Below are positions 27,816 through 40,823 of a stretch of 64,000 nt of DNA, piece by piece; position 1 is the first letter of the stretch, and every line of letters begins with the position of its first letter. The DNA comes from Limanda limanda. Its lineage: Eukaryota; Chordata; Actinopteri; Pleuronectiformes; Pleuronectidae. The position numbers and the translations under genes are program-made. Where the stretch lies: NCBI RefSeq assembly GCF_963576545.1, contig NC_083648.1, positions 23,033,542-23,097,541 on the forward strand, written 5' to 3'. The notes under the pieces were generated by a model. The model ran no database searches and was not told the DNA's origin. It worked only from the letters and a program-made list of their open reading frames with translations.

Positions 27816-28052
27816 GCTTGCAAGATGTCCTTCCAGAGTTCCTGCGTGGGCGTTTTGTGGAGGCAGCCCTCAGCTATGTGGCCTGCAACTCAGAGGGTGA
27901 GTTGCTCTGCCGCAACAACGACTGCTGGTGCCGGTGCTCTCCCCGCTTCCCAGAATGCAACTGTCCCTTCGCGGACATCAAGGTCATGGAGGAGAACCTG
28001 GAGAAGAGCAAGGATGCCTGGAGCGGCTTCAACCAAGAGTTCATGGAATCAG
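27816..28052 (+). CDS. brinp2: BRINP2-like internal exon (cysteine-rich region)
   Basis: This 237-base exon follows a TTTTTACAG acceptor and ends before a GTATGG donor. Its first two bases complete the Gly codon begun at 14917, then 78 codons follow plus one base of the next codon. The peptide begins LQDVLPEFLRGRFVEAALSY and contains ACNSEGELLC, then NNDCWCRCSPRFPECNCP: seven cysteines within about 30 residues. This is the cysteine-rich, EGF-like stretch that follows the MACPF domain in BRINPs. The C-terminal half (ADIKVMEENLEKSKDAW) is charged and probably helical. The pattern DCWCxCxPxFPECNCP matches BRINP2 and BRINP3; BRINP1 differs as I recall it. No defects are visible. The large terminal exon that should follow in phase 1 is not found in the remaining 36 kb. 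Confidence 0.9.
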
Positions 28053-31000
28053 GTATGGGCTGTGATGGTTTCCATGAAACCTGTTGAGCTGCTTACTATG
28101 AGTTTGTGTTGAATGAAGTTTTAGTTTGGTGGTTTCTTTTCTGGAAGACCAGTGGATGTGTCAGGAATTAATGGGGGTTTTAGCTTTGAGTTGAACTTAA
28201 CACATATTTAATCAATTCATGGAGAGTACATGTTGGCATGGCGATTAAGGGCATTTTGTGACACTCTTGGATTTTTAAATATGATGAAATTAAGCTGTAT
28301 GCCTAGAATTAGTGTGTGATTTTTCATATATTTCTAATACCTGTGTAGGAAGTTTAAGTTTGTGATTGCATCTCAGTTATCTAGATTGTTTAGCCACGAG
28401 CAACGACTCCAGTAGCTACACACACCTTTGTGACAGATATTTTGTATGAAGTAGAGGCTTTGTCAGCCTTGACTGAGCAGCTTGAATGAGACAGCTGGGC
28501 TAAAGCAACCATGACGGAGACAGCGCGGTGGTCCAGAGCTGTTTGAACCACTGGCACAGGCAGCCGTAGTGTTGGCCACCTGGAAACAACAGAGTAGAGA
28601 ACCCCTATACTTCAAACGACAAGCCAAGGCTAAAGCAGCTGTGGACATGGAGGGGCAGGAAAGGCTGGGGGACGTCTCTGAACGGCAGAAGATGTGCTGG
28701 TTTTTAGGGTTTGGTTTGAGCATAGATTTGAAAATTAGCATAGTTTTCCATTTTCCCATTTTGGAGCAGTTGCTGGTGTCAGGGGCCTGTCCAACTTTCA
28801 AATATTTTAATTGTCATGATGTAGGGATATCCCAAATGCTTGACTCTAATTAAGCATTGGCCGCTGCAAGGTCCAAGAAGGTTTGATGAACGTAGATTTT
28901 TTTTAATAACTTTTGCAATAAATGTGATATTAACCAGAATCAATGTATTTTATCACAGAACAGTCATATAACTTAGTGTCTAGTTCAGTGTGCAGTATCA
29001 CTTTAAAAACACATGGGTAACTGTGGGAATGATGAGTTATTTGGAATATCCATTCTTCTTTTTTAATGTGAACATAACAATATGTGGATGAATAAATCAC
29101 ATATTTTCACCCACAAATCTGGCCTGATTTTAAATTGCTTTAAGTCCTACAAACCATGATGTTGAGAAGTCTTTGTTTGAGCCCAGAAAATGGAATTTCA
29201 GAAAAGAAATTGTTTAAGTAAACGCCTGCAAGTCACTATCTACAGCCCAGTAAGTTAATACAATGGTGACTGAGCCCATGGCCCACCAACGTTTCCTTCT
29301 GCTGCAGATTCACATCCTGAAGCTTTCAAATGGCAAACCACAAGTTGACTTTATGAAGTAACCCCTTGAGTTTAGAGTGAGATTATCGTTACAGTGTCAT
29401 TATCGTGAACAGCCCCAGGGCGACAGTCTGAACAACTCCAACTTCTCATGGTGGATACCGACTCCTTTACCTGTATCCTGCCGTTCACAGACTCATGTCG
29501 TGTGCAGCATGAAACTACACAAAAAGGATGAAGGTCATTTATTGACTGACTTTTTTATTAAAATGTCAATAGCCTAACAATGTTGTGACCGGCAGTTTTA
29601 AAGTGCAAATGATGTTACCCACCAAGTTTATTGACCAGGACTGAAATTATACATACGGTACATAAAATACTCAGTGCAAATACTCCCTCGTTATGACATT
29701 TTGATTCTGCGTCAGACTGAGGAGGTGGTGAAGGTGTTACAGTGAAGCTTTGACAGCTGGACTGAAATTGTGTTGTGTAAGAATGTTCCGGTCCCACATG
29801 CAGCAGGTAGGATGGTGATGATTTATAGCTCCACGGTCGATTGCACTTTATTCTCACCAACACTCAATTTATGCAGTGTGTACCTGTGAAGTGTTGTTCT
29901 AACGGTGGCTGTAATCACTTGTGATATTGACAAATACAGCTTAGTCATGGAGGATGTTCAGTAATCTATTGGATAACAGTTCAGTCGCTGCTCATTTAGT
30001 TCATAAAGACAAACACGTTACGTAAAAAGCCTTGTGTGAGTTTCTAATAGATTCAGTACACTGCATATTACCTGTTGTGTATGAGGGTGAGTTAGTGTTA
30101 AATGGATAATACTCTCAATACTCCTGGTTTTATCTACATTTTTAAATGATGGGGTGAAAGGATGGTGTCTTACAATTCTTTCTAGGAGGAGACCAGGTCA
30201 AATAAGCTCTGAATGAACCAGCAGCCAAAGTGAACCCAGAATCTGCCTCAAAACATGGTTAATGCGACAACTTAGTAAAAAAAACAATACAAGCAACAAT
30301 GACCATCAGCCACCATGAGATCTGTGTTAGCAAAACCTGTTTGCAATAAAAGCCTACTCATCTGAGTGGAGGTATGACTGAATTCATTTATTTTAATTTA
30401 TACAAGGTATGAATATGTAATATCTTCTTTTTAAAGCTACATCATTTCAATTTAATGGGACCTTTTTATTTAATTTCAACTTTAGTCTATATCGTATAGC
30501 TGTAACTGTAGTGGTAACTAAATCTGACTAACTTCACTAACTTCATTGCTGATGTCATCTGGAGCCAGAGTCTGCAGGTTAGTGATAGGGCTGTGGAGCC
30601 GTGACATCGAGATCCCATGATGCACCTGTGTGACCAACAATGAGTCAGTCTTAGCTGTCAATCATGACATTTCACCTTGTTTTAGCAATAAATACCTAAA
30701 ACTAAACTTATTACCAAAATGAAGCTTGATTGGAGAAAAAAAGCATTTTTTCCTGTGCTTTGACTTTTTAGTTTGGTACATGGAAGCGTAGTTCATGGCC
30801 TATACTGCAGCCAACCACCAGGGAGAGATCAAGCTGGTTTTGCTTCACCACTGGGAGCTGTCACATTGTCAGTCTATATATACAGTCATTCAGTCGCACA
30901 TGTGACTGACAAATCCTCAGAGTAGTTAAACTGCCACAGAGATGCTGCCTGGTTTACTTGTTGCTGTGCATCCAGAGTTTAGTCTTTTCAGATGATTGAC

Positions 31001-31725
31001 ATTTTTGTCTGACTGATCATGATTCTGGCCCTTCTGGACTTCATTGTCATATTGTCACATTGCTCCAGTGTTCCAGCCTGTTGAGCCCCATGCACTTTGG
31101 TTATATTAGGATCTCAATGATTAGTTGTGATAGTAATAGGAGTAATATTTACCTGTACAAGAGAGATAAGAGGTAACACTAGTTGTAACTTTGTTATTAA
31201 TAGAAGTTAAAAAAAACCATCTGAAGTTATGAGGAAAAGTGTGTAGAGCTTTCCCCCCCATATGAAATTAAGAAGACAGCTTCAGCACAGTGGGACTCAT
31301 ACACACTGAGCTAAACTATCTTAAGATGCTCAATAATTAAAAAAAAGTTAAATGGGAATTAAAAATTCCCTTTTAATTCTCTAAGAAAAACCAGACGTAT
31401 CATTGTTACTCAGTGGAACTCAGCCCCAGTTATCTGTGTTTGGCTTACTGTTTTAAACTGCTACATTGTTAAACACAAAATGGTAATGTATGACAATGTT
31501 TTAAAACCTGTGGTGACGGAGCAGTGACTTGGCACACGCCGAGTATACACCCATCAGGTGTATAATTTAATTCTCCTGAAATCCATTTTCAGTTTGCTGG
31601 GCTGCTTCCTGGAAACTAATCATCACAGAGAGTGAGACGCTAGTGTCATCCACTGCCGCAATGATAAATAACAAGTCATGCATCATTTCTTTAAGTAGCT
31701 TTTTGTTGTTTTCGTTTTATTAGAA

Positions 31726-31747
31726 ATATATATATATATATATATAT
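31726..31747. repeat. (AT)n microsatellite
   Basis: A short uninterrupted AT dinucleotide run follows TTATTAGAA. Confidence 0.9.
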
Positions 31748-32464
31748 CTCAAGTTATCACCAACTCACTCCTTAATGATTTGGAAAGTTAAGGCAGGATT
31801 TAATTTGAGGTAAACGTGTGTGGGTGTAAAGGTATTACTCATAGTGGAGACCTGAATTTGTAAACACATCATGGGGACTTGTCATCTCACTCATGACAAC
31901 AAAATACGAGTAAATTGTTAAAGGTGGTAATGTTGGGGTAAGTCGAGTGTTGGCTATGGTTAAAGGGGACCCATTATTCTTTTTCTTATTTTTAGAGGTA
32001 AATATAATATAACTATGTTGAATAGTCATATGAAACATGGTAAGAGTTAAAAAAAAAAAAGCTGTTTTCAGACATGAAGTCTGAATGACATTTACCTTTT
32101 GCCTATGAAAAATGTAGCAGCAGATTCTGCTTTCAGACACATTGAAGACCACATAGAACTCTCTCAAGCTTTTAGAGGGGGGGGGGTTCAGGAGGCAGGA
32201 CAAAAGCTCTTGAATCTCCTCTTTCCATGTTGCCGTCAGTGTGTGCTTCTTCTACATGCATGGCACCTATTTTTTCATTATGATTCAGTTTTATTCTTTC
32301 TTTTTTTCACTTTAGCGCCTGACCCGTGTTAAAAACAACGACCTGACCACTTGGTCGTAGTGAATTCCTTGGATAATAAGCAACTGACTCAGACATTTGC
32401 GTTCTCGCATACAGCCCCTCTGGATAATTTGAGGAAATGATGCTGAGTTCAGTGCATGTCTGAA

Positions 32465-32468
<4 letters not shown>

Positions 32469-32505
<37 letters not shown>
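32469..32505. repeat. (TG)n microsatellite, 37 bp
   Basis: An uninterrupted TG run is flanked by GAAAGTT and ACACATGCTG. The reverse-strand His-Thr open frame here is its translation. Confidence 0.95.
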
Positions 32506-32507
<2 letters not shown>

Positions 32508-34401
32508 ACATGCTGAAGAGGTGTAACCTATATTGTGGGGACCTTAATCCGTCATAATCTATTACATAAATCAGCTATATTTCTACATTTTGAAGCTTAC
32601 AAATTGTTTAACTATCAACCCTCCAGCCCCTGAATTTGCAAATTATTGTTGTTCTATTTTCTGCGGCATATTAAATCTTTGTAAAGATGCACTGACAGTC
32701 CTTCACAGAGGAGGAAGACAAGCATTTGTGAGTCTTTCTTGTTTTGCTGATGTTGTAGGATGTTTTCTTACCTTTTCTGCTGTTTGTCACAGCAAACGAG
32801 GCCTTTACGTACTTCTGGAGACTGCGTTTGGGTAATGAGCTAAAAATATCACAAAAGGCTTCCTGGTTTGTTGCGGGCACATGAGGACAGACGGCGCAGA
32901 CGTGCATATACAGTGCACCAACAGGCATGTATCCAGGGGTCATCAAAGTTTTATCTAATTTGAGGGGAACACACAATCCACTCACACATGCACACACATG
33001 CAATTGCCTCATGCAAGTTGGGGTGAGAAATTAATGCAGGGAGTTGGCAGGAGGGTAATCTACATCGCAAATAATGTTTGACTTTCAGTACTCTGTAGTA
33101 TTTTGTATCAGTAGTCATTGTCTCTGTATTTGTATCTTCCCCCCCTCTTCACACACACACACACACTCACACACACACAGTGACGTGGGCTTTTGGGTGT
33201 ACTCTTGGGAGTCAGCACGAATAGGCTGATACATTTATTGAGGTGATAGGAAAATAACTGGGAGGATTTTGTGTGTGTGGATGTGTCGGAGATTATTCAT
33301 GTGTGTGTCACAAAAACAGAAAGAAGACAAGGAAGAGACTAAATCATGTTGTGTGTCTGTGTGCGGGAGACATGAGGAGGATAAAAACCCTAAAACCTAG
33401 GCCACTCACTACTATTTCCCAACTAAAGACCCAAGGCTAACTTGATATTGATATCTGTATTCATACCCTGTAAATCAGAAGATTAATAAGAACATTTTCG
33501 TCATTAGCTGAGTGGTTAAGTAAGTGGTTTTATGAACTAGAGCAGTGCTTGTTCTAAACCTGGCCGTTCAGAATGGGCTGTTTACTTGGCCTGGGTTAAC
33601 GCTACAGAGCTACTTCAGAATTATTCTTTGTGAGTAGTGAGTCTTCTTCAAACAGTATATTATACTGTCACTATGTATTGTTTGTGTTAACGACATTATG
33701 TGCAAAGCTTTTTATAACTATAGTGCAGAGTGTTCATCCTGTCTGGTTTATCAGCGGTGTAGATTTTATAGTCAATAGTTTTCATAAAACTGCTTTATTG
33801 CAGTTCATGTAAGTTTTAATGATTTAATTTAGTTTTACATACATTGCATGTCGGCTGTCTGAGAGGTATTTTAAGCAATCCCCACAATCTTCAGACCCAA
33901 GTTCACAAATTTCAAAATAAAAGCTCAGTAATTCAGCTCATATAAACCATTGCAGCAACCAAATGCACGTTGTTTTACTTTAACGACTTTTGCTAATCGG
34001 ATTCTATGAATGTTGTCAATGTGCGTCATTCCACTATGGTGGAATAAAAATAGTCGGATTATCAAAAGGATCTGGTGGGAGAGATATTATGCCAGTTGCC
34101 TACCAGAGCTGTAGTTTACCAGAGGACGTAGAAGACAAGAAGACAAGTTCAGTTTGGTCCACAGACTGAAAGCACACGGCCCTGCCCCCACTGACTGCTA
34201 GCTGTGGCCGCCTGTCAAATAGAATGTTATTAATATTGAACATATCATGTGTCCAAATCGCACCAAATCCAGCACTGCACTTCTCGAAGCAATGTATAAC
34301 CCAAGATATGCATTCCACATAAAAACAGACAGATGCTTGTATGCAGAGTAGGTGAATGTAGCCACCTGCTCAATTACACTCCAGTATTTAATAGTATTTA
34401 A

Positions 34402-34417
34402 CCCCCCCCCCTCCCCC
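34402..34417. repeat. C-rich homopolymer run
   Basis: Ten C, one T, then five C. Homopolymers of this kind are prone to sequencing length error. Confidence 0.85.
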
Positions 34418-34868
34418 GTTTTAAGAGATTATTTAATTATTTAATATTGTGAACAAATCAAATGATTTATCCAAACTAATCGTGCAATAAACAACACCAA
34501 CCTATTTGAAATTGGTCAAAAATATACAATAGATTCATCGATAAAACATGAATAGATTTGTTGGGAACTATTTTCAGCTGTAGATTAACACAAATTCCGG
34601 CACATCTATCTACTACTGAGTAATCCTCATAGTGAATGCCCGACTTTTTATTTCAAGTAAGTAACGAGTGAGTTACATGAAGAGAAGATGAAGCCAGTTG
34701 GTGTGAGCGGTGAGGTCTCAGCCACCGTGCATGTTGCAGGTAGTGAGGACAGGGTGTAGCTCACTAACGAGGTCACCACTCATATAAAAAACATAAGATG
34801 GAGCCTCTCTGTAATTGGGATTCAATTCCCTGCTCCAAGGGTGACAACGAGGCAGCGTTATCTCCCCT

Positions 34869-34892
34869 GAGAGAGAGAGAAAGAGAGAGAGA
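34869..34892. repeat. (GA)n microsatellite
   Basis: A GA dinucleotide run has a single AA interruption near its middle. Confidence 0.9.
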
Positions 34893-37800
34893 AGAGGATT
34901 CATTTATTTTCATGAAGAGAAACACTTCTCTTCTTACATCTTCTGCTGGATCCAGTGAACGTTGGTCAGAGGAGGGATTTATACATTAACTGTAAAGCAT
35001 TAGAACCATCAGTATAATGTTTGATCACCTCAGTTGGTAATTCAGCTCTTCAGATTACAGTTGTGGAAGCCAGTTAGCACTACGTAAATGAGAAATCTTA
35101 GATGTTTCAGCCCTGGTTGATTCAGCAATACCTGGGTCTTTCCAGCATATAATACTACAGGAAGCAATATACTGGAGGCAGCAAAACTAACTCTTGTCAT
35201 TTTGATTTAGATGTCAGTCAATAATTGCTCCTTCCACTATTCTGAGAGCAACAGAAATCAGATTTCATGCTGCAGATTTCTGTCAACACCAGGACACAGA
35301 GCTGGTTACCTGGCTAAGAAGCTGGCGACGTTTGGCATGTTGCCTCCAGCTCTTCAGCTCCCTGTGGCCAAAATTCTATTTCCTGTGGCAACTTCATAAC
35401 AAAAAGTCAACTCGTGTTCCCCAGTTCAATATTTGTTATGTGATATTGCAGCAGTAGGAAATGTTTGCTTTGGATTAGAAGAATTTTTAATAAAGCATTT
35501 CTTTCTCTGGTGATGTTACAACAGACACCAGGATCAAGAGATATTGTAACACTTTCATCAGTGTGAGGCTTATACCTCTTCACACCATAAAAGCATCAGT
35601 ATATATACACCTTTATTTTTAAGGTACATTGTCCCTGATGTGTCCTTTTTCTTTTGATATCACAAACACACTAAAAACTGAGGTGCTCTTTTACCTATTT
35701 GTCTTGAAAAATGTGCTTGTTCACCCTTGTGTCACGTGTCCATCACTGCTGATCGGATCCGGATCAGATCCAACCCCACTGCAGAACAAAGCTTAAGCAT
35801 GGTAGATTGTTGGTGGTAGATACTGGATGGACATTTATGGGTTTAAATATTATTTGTTTGTTCTCTGTTTGCATGCTAACATCGCTTCTGACCACGTTAG
35901 CATTACATGACGGTTGCAGTACCAACATCTAGTGCTGTGACTAGCTCATGAACCGAACTTTAAAAATGACTTCTGACTTTCTTATCATTTATTTTTTCCA
36001 ATGAGCAGTACAGCCACAGCCAGCTGCCTGTGTGCTGCAGATGCAAGTCCCTCAGTCCTATTCATTAAAAGACTAATGATGAGACACACTTGTTTTCACT
36101 TCATATCAAAAAACATGCCCTGACCTGAAGAGATGCAGGCAGCCATTTAAAGATTTTCAGCTTTGCGAGGAGCCATTATATGTGCTGCATCACAATGCCC
36201 AACACCAGTCACACTGTTAATTGGATGTGCTTGGCTTGCTGATCCAATTTTTAACGTGTGAAGGAGCAGGTTGGTAATGTAGCGATTTGGCCGACTAGTC
36301 AGACCGTGAGGCAAAGAACATTAAATTGACTAACAATAACAACAGCAACAAGAGCTACAGAGACAAGTTTTTGTGTTGTAAAACTCCCTCTGGCTGTCAT
36401 TGAGTCAGTACGCACGTACGCGGCAAAGCCACTTAAGTACAAATCAGCAGGATAAGTATTCATTCAAATCCGTAGCCCTTCAACAATGATAGGAGGACAT
36501 GTTTAACTTACAAGAGCCCTGGGATGGTACAAACTCAACAGCTTCTACTAGGAATTCATCATCTCATTAGGAGCTCTGTCTGTGGCACACTTTGGAGGAG
36601 GATTATGTCTCTCTCCTGTTGTTCAGTCTAGCATTTACAAAGCAGGCTGTGATAAATTTACCTGAGAGGAACGTCCTAGGAACAAACTGGAGTAAACTAA
36701 ACAAATGGACACTGACCATGTGTGTAATGGCGTACACAGGAAGTGTTTAGTTGTTAGTAGCAGAACTGTTGTAAGTTGCTTGAATTCCAGGATCAGGAAA
36801 GCTTGTGCTTGATTATTCGGGAAAGTGAGGCTAATGCCTGTTGTTTTCTACCAGTATGGGGGTCATGTGATCGGAGCCTGATGAATCAGCGATGACCACA
36901 TTGTGACCGACAGGAAAAAGCAAGCGGTTGTGAGTTTCTACGTCCTTGTTCTCATACTAAAATGGGGCCAGCAGCATTTCTAAAATTCTCCTTTTTTAGT
37001 TGCTCTCAAACTCCGGAATAGTGTGGACGCCAGGCTTGTCTGGAGCAGAGTTTCCAAACAAAAGTGTTGTAGTGTGGATGTAGCCAAGGTTGATGGACCG
37101 GGCTATCTACTCTCTGTGTTGAAAAGAAAATCCATCTTTGGGCTACAAATATTTACCTTGCTGGGTTGTCATTTCACATCATTGAAAGGCAGCACTGCTT
37201 AACCATAAGCTCCTTCTTATAACTCGCAGCCATAAATCATGGATGAATCTATAAATCCAGATCATTAATGTTTACATCTTCCTCTCTCTATCTCATTACA
37301 CGTCCACTAATGTTTTCTTCTTCTTCGATCTGTCTGCTACGTCTTCCTCTCGTATTTTTACAACGCAGTACGTCTTCTAATTGTCCCTCTGCCTCCATTA
37401 TGTTGATTAAAAAGCCTCCTTGAAAGCTAACACAAATCTGTTTGATACTTGGTGCCGCCTACAAATAGTCCTGGCATGGATTCCACTCAACGTTATCAGA
37501 ACATCGCCGCTTTAAATCTCTTCCCATTTCCACCTTTATTGCTGTCATAAAGCATGCTGCCTCAGTGTGCAGATGTGTGCACTTCCTGAAAATATCAAGA
37601 CAACAAAAGAAAGAGGGATTATTTTAGTCCCTCCGACACATTTTGCCTCAGATCAAGATTTGGCTTTTTGGCAACCTTCTCATTTCATTTCCTTCTTTGA
37701 TTTCACAAGAGGACCACGTTTGGCACAGGCAGCGCTCTTCACATCCACATTTCCTCCTTTTTTCCTCCATTGTTTTTTTTCTCAGTTCTCCAGGCTCTCT

Positions 37801-39488
37801 GTGTGCCATGCTTTTTTTTCAATTTTTTCTTTTACAGTTGGAATCCCAAACCAAATCTTTCTTCCAGCATGCTTTTGTTACAGCTGTTGTCATCCCTGGG
37901 TCTCTCGGTACTTTGAGCGTGAATGGAAACATAAGCGTGTGTTACACTGTGGATTAAAGGGCTTCATTACAGTCCAGTGTGCTCATCTCACCAGAGTCGT
38001 AGGCACCAGAGCCTTGATACCATGGCATTATTTAGATTTCCATTGGCAATGAAACCTGTGTATCACCACTGGTATTATTTATTATATCTTTTTCTATATT
38101 ACTTTTGAATTCAGCATATGCACAAAATAACTTGGAAAGCATTAAGATTGTAATCTGTTTGTTTTTTACTTTTGAGAGGATGAGAGATCAGACTTTGCAT
38201 TGATGTTTCTTAATGTAAATCTAAAGGAAATGTACTGCACTCAGCCCCTAAACCCATGGCAGCTCAGCAAGTCTTGATCAAAGGCCAAAGATTTGCATTT
38301 AGGCACCGTACAAATTTGTGATTAAGGAAAAAGCGGTAAAGATTTGACATGACACGACAAGACAAACTCTGTATCAACTGCTGACATGATCTGCTGCACC
38401 GCCCCCATTTTTATAATTTCTTTATCAATCAGAACAGATATGTTGTAGATTAATTAATGGGGGAATTAATGAAATTGGACAGGTTAATATCTGCTTCTAT
38501 CAGTATTAAGATGACAATGCCATCCAGGAAACTTGCATGTTAAGGAATTTTGTAGAAACTTTATGGGTGAACTAATAGGGAGAATACGGGTCACATTTTT
38601 AATTAAATATAGGATTTATTGGTGCCATCATTTTATTGATGAACTTAAGTGAAGAATCGTAAACTGGCTTGGAATAGGACATCCCTATAAAGGACATCCC
38701 CATAATGTAGAAAATGATAATTATACAATCTTATTTAAAAAGAACAGAGCTGGTATTTTGAATAAAGTGAATCAAGATGAATTGATAGTTATGTTCAAAA
38801 GAGGAGAGGGTTCTAATTACGAAACCAGTTATAGACCCTTTTTGACACAGTGACAGTCAACGACAGCGAGGGACAGAGGGAAAAGAGGGAGCTGTAACCC
38901 GCAGACGTGGATTTATTTTGTTGTAGCTAAAAACAAGTTTCTGAAAAATTAAATGCTCAAGTGATGTTCTTGAAGTAGTGTGTATGAGAAGCAGAAAGGT
39001 GTTACTTGTGCTCCCCTGCTTTTAGGATTTTGTTTTTTGTTTGCTCTGATTAGGCAATAAAATGTATTCCTGGATTCTTATGTTGTTATTTAGCCTGTTT
39101 GAAATGCATAAGCTGCCTGTAGAAACAACAGTGGGATGATTTTCACAGTAACCCTGACTGCACTTCACACACCTACGTACGCATATATGCGAATATATGA
39201 GACATGTTAAGAACCGAAAAATAGGGCTCCCTGAAAGCTGTGTAATTTGAACCCTGATAACTGCCATGTCAGAACCTGAACCAATTTTCATGCTAGAATA
39301 AATTATATATGTAATTAAGTTGCCCTCATCAATTGAAATCGGGCCCATAGATTCAATATGAGCAATGAAAAGCTGAAGAGGAAAGGAACAGCTGCAGTCT
39401 GGTTGCATAGTAATCTAGGAATGGTACTTTCACCTGTTGTACAGTGGAATAGGAATAGGATTAGCACGGCACTATTAATAGGGCTAAA

Positions 39489-39511
39489 ATATATATATAT
39501 ATATATATATA
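39489..39511. repeat. (AT)n microsatellite
   Basis: An uninterrupted AT run lies between GGGCTAAA and GGGTCTGGGG. Confidence 0.9.
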
Positions 39512-39827
39512 GGGTCTGGGGCTGTTCCAGCAACCAAATCTTATAGCACCAAGCCTGTAACATTTACAGAGCACAGTGAAAGTAACATGATAAAAGCTAA
39601 AAAGCTTCGCACATGACCTGAGTCTCATCTCAACTCCAAAATGGGATTATTGGATGGGATTATGGTATTATAAATTCCTCACGTTACATATGCCATCTTC
39701 CTGCACCAATACAGAAAGCAGTGTGTCATTTATATAGCAATTTAAGTGTGTGGGAGACAGCATATTAGTGGAGCTATAGTAGTCATGATTGACTATCATG
39801 CAGGAGACTGTATTCATGCCCCGTCAG

Positions 39828-40815
39828 TAGGGGTGCAACGATTAGTCGACGTCGTCGACAAAAATCGATGACAAGAATAGTCGCTGACGAATTTACCCGT
39901 CGATGATTCGTTGGTTACGTCACAGCACGTGTTTTTCGTGCCGCGCAGCGGAACTAAACGGCGTTTTACCGGAGGTGCTGATGAAAGCAGCTGAGGAGTG
40001 AGCCATCTCGCTTCCTTCCTATCTCTGAAAGTCGCACATGTGCAATAGCGTCAAAACACGGAGCATTGCCGGCCTCCGCTGCAGCTGCCTCGCGCACCAG
40101 AAAGTAAAAAGTTCGGGAGAACTTCACCCGTAACAGCCCGAAAAAAACTACCTGCAGTATCTGCACAGCGGACCTGCTCTCTGTGGAAGCAGGACACGCG
40201 CATGTGAGGAGTCACGTGTGACATCGTAACGGAGACGATGCGGACTCGCCTCTGTCAGATGTTATATATAAACGTATATACCTGCGCGCAGGATTCTAGC
40301 ATCCATTACAAAAATATGGTTTAAACTTTTTATTAACGAGTTTAAAAGCGTTATGTTATCCTATTGCCTGACAAACGTCTTTTTTTAATCACAATTATTT
40401 AGTCAGAAGAAGACTGTAGTTTCGTTTGTTGATGTTTTTATTGCTGTTACTTTCCCTGTTATTTTTGTTAACAGGAAAAATGGATACTTGATTTTTAATT
40501 TATCTTTTTTATTAGAACTTTGCCTGTCCTTGGTTTTAAATGGTCAAAAACTTGATTTGTCTTTGCTTTTGTGTCAACAGTACCCTTATATGCAGCAAAG
40601 TTTATTAAAAGACATTTTTTTTAATGAAGTATCAATCTTTATTGCCTGTTTTTTCAATCATCACATGCCTCGAACAACCTCAAGCAAAATTTAAAAGCTG
40701 TTTGCTAAATAAGAGCAATTGAGAATTTGTGTCATTCATAATCCGATTAGTCGATTCATCGTTTCAATAATCGGTGACTAATCGACTATCAGAATAGTCG
40801 TTAGTTGCAGCCCTA
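39828..40815. mobile_element. Non-autonomous hAT transposon, 988 bp
   Basis: Both borders are defined by the sequence. The left end reads TAGGGGTGCAACGATTAGTC, and the right end, reverse-complemented, reads TAGGGCTGCAACTAACGACT, giving imperfect terminal inverted repeats. Each end is followed by AGTCGA-containing subterminal motifs. An identical 8-base duplication, CCCGTCAG, lies immediately outside at 39820-39827 and 40816-40823. TAGGGnTGCAAC ends and 8-base duplications are hallmarks of the hAT superfamily. No complete transposase is present, only a broken BED-finger piece near 40103-40215, so it would need a helper enzyme. The inner right half is AT-rich with no coding signal. Confidence 0.9.
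40103..40215 (+). pseudogene. Broken BED zinc-finger remnant of hAT transposase
   Basis: Inside the 988-bp hAT element, the plus strand encodes a Ser-Lys-Lys-Phe start in one frame. After a one-base shift it encodes ENFTRNSPKKTTCSICTADL, ending near HAHVRSHV with a stop just after. Cys-x2-Cys followed by His-x3-His with an aromatic-rich N-terminal part is the BED finger layout, the DNA-binding domain at the N-terminus of many hAT transposases. The frameshift and the absence of any downstream transposase show that it is a relic of the autonomous parent. Confidence 0.55.
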
Positions 40816-40823
40816 CCCGTCAG

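Larger units (their letters stand above)
28053..39819. other. Probable BRINP last-intron DNA, no gene seen
   Basis: I see no exon-like coding segment here. The next expected BRINP exon, over 1 kb of open frame in the family, would have been obvious on the plus strand and is absent. The stretch holds simple repeats: (AT)n at 31726-31747, a ten-G run at 32177-32186, (TG)n at 32469-32505, a short CA run near 33151-33179, a C-rich run at 34402-34417, (GA)n at 34869-34892 and (AT)n at 39489-39511. The remainder looks like unique AT-rich intronic DNA. Conserved enhancers could be present but cannot be recognised from one sequence. Confidence 0.65.

Noticed and set aside
27524..28087. 187-residue plus-strand frame taken as one protein
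   Set aside because: Only 27816-28052 is BRINP coding. The upstream part crosses the intron and its TTTTTACAG acceptor, and the end runs through the donor.
37567..38052. 161-residue plus-strand frame
   Set aside because: Composition is Phe/Ser/Cys-rich from T-rich DNA, overlaps another frame of similar quality, and has no known motif.
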